From assembly GCA_963978895.1 (NCBI GenBank), contig OZ022238.1:3003661-3067660 (forward strand): 64,000 nt of DNA. The letters run 5' to 3'. The notes beneath the pieces were generated by a model. The model ran no database searches and had not been told where the DNA came from. It saw nothing but the letters and a program-made list of their open reading frames with translations. The position numbers and the translations under genes are program-made. The DNA comes from Erpobdella octoculata. Lineage: Eukaryota; Annelida; Clitellata; Hirudinida; Erpobdellidae. Below, piece by piece: positions 17,255 to 26,700 of this stretch (its first letter is position 1; every line of letters begins with the position of its first letter).

Positions 17255-18841
17255 ATGAAACGAGTAAAAGAAGAATTTGTAAAATTTGGTGAAAATATTT
17301 CAGTGCGTGGAGTATCGAAGATTTTTAAATCGAAAAGAAAACCTTTCAAGATCATGTGGTTGTGTGCTGCTCTTCTATGTTCAGGAATTCTCATTTATCA
17401 ACTTGTTACTTTACTTCTGAATTACAGTTCATACCCTTATAGAACTACCTATGGAGAATTACCAACTCCAAATATATTTCCTTCAATAACTATTTGCAGT
17501 CTGAAACCTAAAACTACTCAAGTTGATTATGACATTTACTTTACATATGACGAGTATAGGAACAAAATGGTTAATATAACAAAGGTTTTTGAAAATGTTT
17601 CCAATCATGAATGGACTTCCAATTTTGATTTTGAAAGGTTTTTTATTCGCAAATCATATATGTCATCTCTTCCAAAGTTTAAAACAAGTAATAAGGATTT
17701 AATTTCATTTCTAGTTGACATTGAAATAATTGATAATATCAATGAATGGAAATCTTATGAATTTTGTTCTAACCTGAAACAAGAAAATTTTTATCACCCA
17801 TATTACTATGACTGTTGGTCTTATCAGATTTCAGAAAATTGCTTAACTTTATTAAAATCTCTTACTATGGTATTTTTTACAAATTCTTCCTACATCGGTC
17901 AAGACGTTCATTCCATTAATGGAAGAGTTAATACAGATGGAATACAAGTAGTTTTATCTCCTCCTGGAGTTGTGCGTGATTTTTCAAAAGGATTCAATCT
18001 TGCTCCAGGAACTGATACGTTAGTAGAAATATCAATGAAAGTTAAAACAGTTTTAGACAAACCATACAGCAGAAAAAGTTGTGAAAGTAAAGAAATTATA
18101 AATGATGTTTTAAGCAATTTGTATAACTCTCCTATTTGCAAAACTTACTGCATCCAAAAAGAATTTTTAAAGAATTGTAAATGTGTGTCCGGAGAATTAG
18201 TTGTTCCTTCAATGTATGACAATGAAGAAATATGTGGGAATACTACATTGGCAGCAAAATTAGGCAGTTTGGACATAGAAACACAAATAAACAAAACAAT
18301 AAAGGCTTTTAAACAATTGCAATGTCGAATTAATTTAAAATCAATTAAGAGCTGTGAGTTAAATTGTAAGAAAACCTGCGTTGAAACTTATTACGAACAA
18401 TTTATTCACGCTGTTCCTGGCTGGCCAGCAATGTCGTCCCATTGGGAGTTTATTCTTAGTTATTTCAATCAGTTTTATAGAGATGGCTCACCTGGTTTTA
18501 ATTATTTTGAGGACTACTTTTTAAATTCAGAGAAGTTTGGTAAAAATGAAATAACTTTTGAACAGTGGAATGAATTTTTTCAAAAAAATGACAAAATCGG
18601 ATCAAATTTTTTGCAAGTAACGTTTTCATTTAAAACCGATCATCCTATTTCCATCACCGATACACCTGTTTACACCTGGGATTCTGTACTTGGAAATATT
18701 GGTGGAAGTCTCAGTTTCTGGATGGGAATTACCATAATGACTTGTGTTGAAATAATTGAGTTTTTATGTAATCTGATAAATGTAATAAAAAATTTATTGT
18801 TTTCTTCAAGGAGATCGTCACTTGGGAGGTTACCAGTTTAA
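17255..18841 (+). CDS. DEG/ENaC-family sodium channel subunit, single exon
   Basis: 528 residues in one uninterrupted exon, start chosen at the first ATG after the in-frame TAA at 17234 (an upstream GTG at 17246 is not needed). Layout is that of degenerin/epithelial/FMRFamide-gated channels: short cytosolic N-terminus with an HG-like motif SVRGVSKI (residues 16-23), TM1 about 33-55, post-TM1 FPSITICSL, a large Cys-rich extracellular domain with several N-glycosylation sites, and the C-terminal pore VLGNIGGSLSFWMGITIMTC followed by VEIIEF. Family members form trimers in the plasma membrane gated by peptide, acid or force. Two odd residues: the HG His is Arg18, and the G-x-S filter reads G491-I-T493. 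A decayed copy of its 3' end lies 1 kb upstream. The ligand cannot be told from sequence. Confidence 0.93.
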   Translation: MKRVKEEFVKFGENISVRGVSKIFKSKRKPFKIMWLCAALLCSGILIYQLVTLLLNYSSYPYRTTYGELPTPNIFPSITICSLKPKTTQVDYDIYFTYDEYRNKMVNITKVFENVSNHEWTSNFDFERFFIRKSYMSSLPKFKTSNKDLISFLVDIEIIDNINEWKSYEFCSNLKQENFYHPYYYDCWSYQISENCLTLLKSLTMVFFTNSSYIGQDVHSINGRVNTDGIQVVLSPPGVVRDFSKGFNLAPGTDTLVEISMKVKTVLDKPYSRKSCESKEIINDVLSNLYNSPICKTYCIQKEFLKNCKCVSGELVVPSMYDNEEICGNTTLAAKLGSLDIETQINKTIKAFKQLQCRINLKSIKSCELNCKKTCVETYYEQFIHAVPGWPAMSSHWEFILSYFNQFYRDGSPGFNYFEDYFLNSEKFGKNEITFEQWNEFFQKNDKIGSNFLQVTFSFKTDHPISITDTPVYTWDSVLGNIGGSLSFWMGITIMTCVEIIEFLCNLINVIKNLLFSSRRSSLGRLPV

Positions 18842-19420
18842 TCTGGAAATTTAAAATTTTACATTTTATTGATTTGCATTTATATAATGCTAAAAATGAC
18901 CAAATTTACGTTTTTGTAAAAAAAACATACTATGATACATTTTTTTGCAGTTGTTTTTGGATTATTTTAAATATGTGCAAATATTTTGTTAAAACAAAAC
19001 TTTTTTTAAACTTGGTTCACGTTTAAATTTGTTTTTCACTTATCATATATGATTGCATTTGTTTGTATTAAAAACGGTTTAATGTAATCTAAATAAGTGA
19101 TAATAACTATAATAAAAACTGAAAATATATCATTACTTTTTTTCAAAGTGATCTTATACCATCATCTCATGTAACTGTTTGCAATTCTGTACGCTTATTT
19201 CAAATTTAACGACTTTAATTCAAGGGTTTTGAAAAAGTAGCTTTTATTAACAAATTTATAATGCTATAAACTTTTGTATTTTATGGTTTCACGCACATAA
19301 AATCAATTAACTAGAAATGAATGAAAAGAAACACATAATTTTTTGAAAATTTTTATGATTTTTTAATGTTTTATACTATTAAATTATTTTGCTAGTTTTT
19401 GGTTTTGATATTGTTTATTA
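18842..19420. other. 3' flank of DEG/ENaC, no gene
   Basis: Very AT-rich. AATAAA-like strings (for example near 19110) could serve as poly(A) signals, but AT content makes this weak. Confidence 0.4.
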
Positions 19421-19424
19421 AAAT

Positions 19425-19600
19425 ATTTGTTGATTTAATACAAACAAATGGTCTATTGAAATATTTACTGAAAAGTTTTTCTAATTGATTAAATTTATTT
19501 TTGATTATATCTTTAGTACTGATAAGACTCCTTTGAGATCTTATTTCATGTGGCAGAACAATCTAGATATCCCCTCTTTTTTTTAAGAAAGCTTTCAAGG
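19425..19600 (-). pseudogene. LINE reverse-transcriptase C-terminal remnant
   Basis: The minus strand reads LPHEIRSQRSLISTKDIIKN, resembling the WNxLPxxIRxxxSLxxFKxxLK motif at the end of many LINE ORF2 proteins. It is short and broken, with no other LINE parts nearby. Confidence 0.5.
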
Positions 19601-20109
19601 ACATCTGATACAGTGACATCATTTTCTGTCTTTGATCGACTGAAACCGTTTTCAGGCTGTATATCTTGCCTTAGATGTTAATTTAGATGTTAATTTTAGA
19701 TGTTAATTTGTATGCGTGTTACATGCTGAAATAGCATCAGCAATTATGCTGTGTTACAAAATAATTTTTAAACTGCAATCTTATTTTTTGCACGTAAACT
19801 CAACTACTTCATCAATGTTGTAGCAGAAACGTTTTGTCTGGTTAATAATGATTTATTGCATAACTTTCTATTTATTTGTATAGATAATGTTTTAAATTTT
19901 TTCAAACAAAAACCATTGTTTCAATAAAAAAAATCAATAAACTGAAATTATACAATGCATGCTACTTATTTGCTCCCGGTTCTAATATTCCTTTGTAAAC
20001 TTTGATAGCTACTAATCGAGAAAACACAACTCCAAAACCTTATACTACAGTAGTTTCAAATACGTAAAAAACACCGCCGACTGAAAAATTCCAATCTGCA
20101 TAAATTAAA

Positions 20110-20315
20110 TAATACAGAGAAAGAGGCGGCGGAGCGATACCATAGCCTATGAGGATCATCCGAGGCTGGTTTCAATTGCTAGCTGCAGGGGAGGTCGATT
20201 TGCCGGTCCTTGTCCAACTTATTGCACCTCAGTAGTTGGCGGGCTGGAGTGAGTCGAGCCATGTGCCGACGAAAGCCTTGTGCTTTCGGTGGCCTCCCTT
20301 CCTCAAAGCCAACAT
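20110..20315. repeat. GC-richer patch, probable repeat of unknown type
   Basis: About 200 bp clearly richer in GC than either flank, with GCCGACGAAAGCC and GTGCTTTCGGTGGC forming a possible hairpin (CGAAAGCC / GGCTTTCG-like). No ORF of note. It could be a SINE body or a foreign insertion. Confidence 0.4.
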
Positions 20316-20569
20316 AAACACGTCACCAAACATTCAAACATACATACCGTCTAAATTGTCTAATTGACAGATACAGACGTTAATTAAACCACACGCTATA
20401 TAGAGTGACGTTAGCAATCACATAAATAGCAAGCAAAATTGTGACAACATATGAAATGTTGAGTTTTCATACCTGTACCTTTTTTCACTGTAAGAAAAAA
20501 AAAGAAAAAGAGGCACTAAAACAATATACAATGCTGCCAACATGTTTTATGTGGTGGCGCGCATTCCTC

Positions 20570-20730
20570 ACTGAAAGAAAGAAAGAGAAACCAGCCACAA
20601 ACTTGGATCTTCAAAAATTGTTTTATAATTAAAAGCTATCGTACGGACTTTAGACTAATTCTTGAAAAGTGTTTTGTTCAAAATGAGCAGATGTGATGCG
20701 GTGATGATGATGGTGGTAATAGTGGTTATA
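20570..20730 (+). repeat. Duplicated segment E, right copy
   Basis: Second copy of the segment at 15600-15750, again ending in GATGATGATGGTGG. See that entry. Confidence 0.7.
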
Positions 20731-21232
20731 ACCGTTTTACATATTCAATAGTCAGAATAATTATTATGTTTAGAATTGATAAACAATTAAAAAAGATAAA
20801 TTTTTAAATTTTAAAGTTACTTAATTAATTAACATGTTATGGCAATTAATTAATAATTCTAACAAAAATATTTAGTTAACTTGATTATTAAAAACACAAC
20901 GACACTACCACGTCGATTTCAGTTAAAAAGTTAAATGTAAGGTTTGAACCATCCGCTGACTTTCTCAGCAAGTATTTAATCCTTTTGCACTGCAATAGTC
21001 GGATATGTTACAATGAAATTTATTACTGTATTACTTTGTTATTGTCGCAACTAACCATGTCCAAAACAGTCATCTTCCACGTCATTATCGTTATCATAAT
21101 AATCAGCACCGCAGTATAATCATCAATATTGTTTTAATTATTATTATGATCAAGATAAGAAAAAAAATCAAAATCAAAATCAATTTAGTGTAATCATGGG
21201 ATTTCAAACTTATATCTATGGGGATGTTTTGA

Positions 21233-21234
21233 TT

Positions 21235-21300
<66 letters not shown>

Positions 21301-21301
21301 G

Positions 21302-21333
<32 letters not shown>

Positions 21334-21362
21334 GTCGTCGTCGTCGTCATCATCATCAGCAT
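21233..21362. repeat. (ATC)n array
   Basis: Trinucleotide array with GTC interruptions, about 40 units. Confidence 0.95.
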
Positions 21363-21653
21363 CACCAGTGGTTAAAGTATAACAAATTGGCCCTGGGAAC
21401 GCCGTATATCCAATGGGCCCCTTTTTAGAAAAAAGTGCCCCTCTCTAAAAAATAGGCCCCTTTCATAAACCGCAAAAAAAAACAAAAATAACCAAAGATA
21501 ATAAGAAATACGATAAAATATTTAAATTAAAATAAAATATTAAAAAAAACTTTTAAAATACCACGTTTATGTGAACTGAAAAGAAGAAAATAATTTTCTC
21601 TTGGCTGTGAGAAATGTCTTGATGGAGGTATGCATTAATTGTGGACATTCGTT

Positions 21654-21797
21654 CAACAAGCCATAAATTTTTTAAACTTAAAACGTGGGGCGCCTTTCAC
21701 TCAAAATAACCATCTGTTATTTTTTAAACAGGATAGAACGTTTCTTTGAATATAAATGGCGCCCACGTTTTAAGTTTTAAAAATTTATGGCTTGTTT
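21654..21797. mobile_element. Fold-back element / MITE with 40-bp inverted arms
   Basis: Left arm 21654-21694 (CAACAAGCCATAAATTTTTT through AAACGTGGGGCGCC) is almost the exact reverse complement of right arm 21758-21797 (GGCGCCCACGTTTTAAG through ATTTATGGCTTG), with about 63 nt between. It has no coding capacity and would form a long hairpin. Confidence 0.85.
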
Positions 21798-22016
21798 TGT
21801 CAAAATAATAAAATTTTTACGTAGCAACAACTGCTTATAACTTGTTCATCACTGTATGGACAACAGAAGCTGTAGAAATAAATAAATATTTAACATGTGC
21901 ACATTTTTCTATAACCAACTTTGTACCGATAATAAATATCTATAAGTCCAAGTTTGGACTATGATTTGGTAGGAACGTAGGAAGTTTCTCAACCGTGTGT
22001 TTAATGTTTATCATCA

Positions 22017-22044
22017 TACATACAAACATACATACATACATACA

Positions 22045-22078
<34 letters not shown>

Positions 22079-22193
22079 CATACCTACATACATACATACA
22101 TACATACATACATACATACATACATACATACATACATACATACATACATGCATACATACATACATACATACATACATACATACATACATACAT

Positions 22194-22289
<96 letters not shown>

Positions 22290-22330
22290 GTACGTACGTA
22301 CATACATACATGCATACATACATACAGACA
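22017..22330. repeat. (CATA)n and (TA)n compound microsatellite
   Basis: About 180 bp of CATA repeat, then about 90 bp of TA, then TACG/CATA again. All ORFs are artefacts. Confidence 0.97.
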
Positions 22331-22697
22331 TCGGAAATTATGCATGTTAATATCAGTTTATTGATTGCAGAAACAGTGAAATATCATAAAATGATGCAGA
22401 TATGGGGTCAGTTGCGACGATCCCTGATAAGAAAGTCTTTAATTTTCTTAAATTTTCTATGACCAAAAAACTTTCCAGACCAAACCGCGTGACTTACGCC
22501 ACCAACGCAAACTGACACGTCAGCAGGTGGAGGGAAGTGGTTGAAAAACGATGTTACCAGCTCGCTAACGGTTTTAAGTTCCGAGAAATCGATACTGTTT
22601 CAACTAACCTTTGTTTCAAATCCCTTCAGTCTCCCCTATATTTCTTACTTCAAAATGTATTTTACCGCAGATTTTTGTGCCGTCTCCTTCCTAGCTA

Positions 22698-22778
22698 TTA
22701 ACCCATTAATGGTCACTATCATACGAAAATACTAAAAATGACGTTGCGTTTTCGCAACCGTAACCGTTAATGGGTTAA
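22698..22778. mobile_element. 81-bp TTAA-flanked miniature element (piggyBac-type MITE candidate)
   Basis: TTAA is followed by CCCATTAATGGT and the mirror end ACCGTTAATGGG is followed by TTAA: 12-bp terminal inverted repeats with one mismatch inside TTAA duplications, the target site of piggyBac elements. An internal GTTGCG-TTTT-CGCAAC hairpin sits at 22743-22758. Confidence 0.65.
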
Positions 22779-22779
22779 A

Positions 22780-23783
22780 TAAAATCTCATTGTCCCGTAA
22801 CAGATTGCTTCATAGCCTTAATACTTTAATACATACAAGGTGCAATATATTAGATCTTCTAAATAAAGGCCATCTTTTTAAATACTTGCCCCTAGGATCC
22901 AAGATCAACGGGACGAATCCATACATTGGAGTCTGTCACCGGGCTTTTCATGCACTCCCTTCACCAACATCTCTAATTGAACAATAAGCAAAATCAGAAC
23001 AAATAAAAAAAAATTTCAAGATCAAAATTTCCATTCCACTGACTGGACGCCCAAAACCGTTGCATCTCCTTATGTCGAAGCAGAATGTCTGAAATCCGTC
23101 CCAACTCAGTCTAATGCATCGACTCTCTTTAAATAGTGTGTTGCACACAGAGCACAGGTGCAGAACTGGGCGGTTTTCAATCATCAGCATTTAAAACAAA
23201 TGGCAACAAGACGACAGCAAATAAAGATAACAATTTAATTAATTACAATATTAGGTTATCATAAAACAAACATAACTAAAATAAGAATGGCAAAAGAAAA
23301 ACCATGCGTGGTGCCGCTTCCAGTGACTCAACCCACGCGGAAAATCGTTAAAATTAACCAATCGAAACAAAAAGATTCGTCAAACAAAACGGATAATTTG
23401 TCACACGCATGCTTACGAAGGCTTCGCAGATGAATCGTAAAAAAAAATTTGCATTGCAGTAGTCACACGCAGACGAACGCAACTATACAGACAACATGTT
23501 ATTGCAAGGGTCCCTCTGACTGGTCAGTTAAACGGCCAATCAGAAACAAGTTCAACTCCACGGATAGGCACTCTGTCACATCATCGTTTTAAGTGGATCC
23601 TCGAGAGGAAGCTATTGATGTCCATATTCGTCAAGTCTTTTTTCTGAACAAGTAAAACTTTTATTTATATATAAACAGTAAACACACATATGAAAATATG
23701 CTTCATATTCTACAAGCTATTATAAACATGTAGTTTTCTATTTAAACAATATCTCGTAATTTAATCTTATAATATCACTTAAA
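22780..23783. other. Stretch with no gene recognised
   Basis: Lies between the TTAA element and the NPAT 3' end. It contains GC-mixed segments but no exon with both splice signals. AATAAA strings on the minus strand beyond the NPAT stop were not resolved. Confidence 0.4.
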
Positions 23784-26700
23784 CTAAAAATAAAGTTTTA
23801 TTGCAACCTTTTTCTTGGGAGTCCTTTGGTCCAAGTTATCTACCACCAGTTTTCTTTTCGACGGGGTAGTGCCGGCAGAGATGGTCGAGTCTTTATTATT
23901 GAGGGGCTTCTGATGAAGGTGGTCATCCGCTCCCCATTTCAAGGGGGTCGTGGCAGCAGATGAGGAGGAATCCCTGTATTCGGCCGGACTCGCTGTAAGG
24001 CAACGAGTAGTTAGTTAGTTGTTGAGTGAAAATTATACAATAAGTTCGTATCAACGAACAAAAAATACTGAAAGTCTTTTGTTTGCGAGCATGCGGTCAG
24101 ATAGTTTTGAGCGTGTGGAAGAAATCAGCTGTTTGCCTATATACTCGGGCATAGCTTGTTTTCGACTGAGCCTCTAACTTTCGTTAGTTCAATTCAATTT
24201 CAAAACATAATCAGTTAGCACAATAAACAATATAAGAAAAAAAGTTTAGAATCCTTTTCAAGCATGAATGATTGAAGATCAAAACTGAAAACCCTTAAGT
24301 TAGGTGATACACAGGAATGATTATACCTGAGTAATAGTGCAAAAAATCTAGACACACCGAGGAAGTAAGTCAGTCAGTTGCAAAGGCAATGAAAGACTAA
24401 GAAAATCTTAGCGAGTCAAACAATCATCCCATCATTTTCATGGGCCCATCATCTGGAACTCTCTTCCACCGTTGATCAGAAGCCAGACGACTTCTGATCA
24501 CTTTCATGCATTACTTAAACTATTTCTTTTAAACAAATCACTCCATATAACCTGATTATACTTCTATTAATTTCTTACCATTTATTATTATTTATTTCTG
24601 ACTGTTTGCTTGCTGACTTTGGACTGAGTGCTTTGTATAATCTTTTATTTTTGGATTTTAAATGCACTTTAAAAATGGGAATAAATAAATAAATAAATAA
24701 AATGGCAACATATTACATAAAACGAGAACCACACAACATTATCATGACGCCTCTTAACTCATCCGAGCAATTCTGTAAATTAAAAAAATAAAAACTTCAA
24801 CACCGACCTGCGGATCTAGAGGAAGAGACGATATGGGAAGATATTTCAAGTTCGGCGGTCGTCGCGGCGACGGCTCCCGGCGTACGTGTCGACTCCGAGC
24901 GGCTCTCCGTACGTGCGGTCGTTCTCGCGTTTGCTACTTCCTCTTCGGAGGACCTCATACACCCCTGGTCAGGACTGGGAGTAACGAACCGGTCGACGCC
25001 CTTACCCGAAGCTGCCTTGGTCGACGAAGACGACGATGATGCATCGACCGATTTTTGACCGGTCTCATCACTCTGCTGCTGCTCGAAATGCACGCTGTTG
25101 GCACTTTGTTCGGCAATTAACCTCCTGTTGAGCTGCTTAAACCTCAGCTTGGCAGGCGAGGCTAAACCCTTTTCGACTGCAGACAGTTCGGGATTTTTTG
25201 AAGGGGAACAAAAATTTGGATCGGAGTGATTCTGCTCGGCCGGGGTTTTGAAAACAAATGGAACTTGTACGGCGAGGTCATCGGCTGGTGGCGAGGTCGT
25301 AGACTTTCCAGGGTCGAGAGAAGTGCTTCTATCATTCAGTGCAGGAGATGAGCGCACTGCCACCTCCTCAGAGTTTTTGAACGTGACTATCTGTCTCGGA
25401 GCTTGGGAATGGGGCGCAGCAGAAATGGCAGCTTCCTTCGCTTTTTCTAAATCTGTAACCGGTAATTTCGTCAGCACATCCTGGATCGCGACCGGATGGA
25501 GTTCAGAAGATTGAGAATAAACATTCGACTGGAAGAACAGAGGCACGGCGTGGTAAGGAAAGGCCGCTTGCACGAGATGCGGAGAGTTTGACCCGTCCGG
25601 CATGAACAACAACACTTCGCCGCCGGAACTCGATTCGACTCTGGCCGACCTATCGAAAGACCGACTCGAGCAGGGCTGGACTTCGTCTGCGCTTTCAAGA
25701 AGTCTCTGCGGCTCAATCTGAGAATCGAGAGCACTGAGTGGCGAATCCGATCGACCTTCGTAGACCCGACTGTCGTTAATTGCAGTTTTTAAGGCGTCGG
25801 ATCCAACGCCGAAGTCTGCAATCGTTCCGTCGCGAAATCGATCGGACGCCGGATGGTTGTTTCTCAGTCGAACGTCGGATCGATTTCTATTCGCCGTCTT
25901 CAATGTTTGCGTACGTAGGTCTTCAGAGTCAGACATCTGGGGCTGATGGTACGTCACTCGGATGCAGTTTCGATCGTTTTTCGAACTCCTTCTTCCGGCA
26001 TCGTTGCAGCTGTCCAGAGACAGACCTCCGATCGAGGGAGACCGAGAGGAGCCTCGCAATGTTCTTTGCCGCTGCTTATTCGACGACATTTTGCCAGTGA
26101 AAGAAAGCAGGTGAGGAGCGAGTTGTCTGTTGCCCATCTCGGTCGGGGTGGCGATGACGCTGTTTGCCACCATGGTGTTCAATTTTTCCAGGTGGTCCAC
26201 GACCCTGGACAACGGCGCCACCTGTTGGGTCGGAGTGAACATCTGATCCCGAAGTTCTGAAAAAAAACGTAATGAAATAATAATTACTTGCCTCTTCTTA
26301 GGTTACAAAAAATCAAAATCTAGATAAGCATACAAGACTGAAAGAGGCACCACAGCTAAAAAAAAACTTATAAAAATATACAAGTCACAAATTAAGACAA
26401 ACATAAAATTGTTTAATACCAAATTATTCTTAGGCAGTTGTAAAATTAGATTATTTGCTTTAAATAATTAACTATTTTGTTTTACAGTAAAAACCTTATA
26501 TCAAATAAGAAATGCATTAATTAAATGAATTTTTTTTAAATTTAAATATGATATTATATCAATATAATAAGTACTGATTAAAACCATTTAATTACTAATT
26601 AATTTTAAAAAATAACTTTTGTTAAAAATTCTCTACAAAAAACAACAAAACCCAACCTTCATCACCACCCTTCTCGGTTCGCATCCTCCCGTAACTATGG

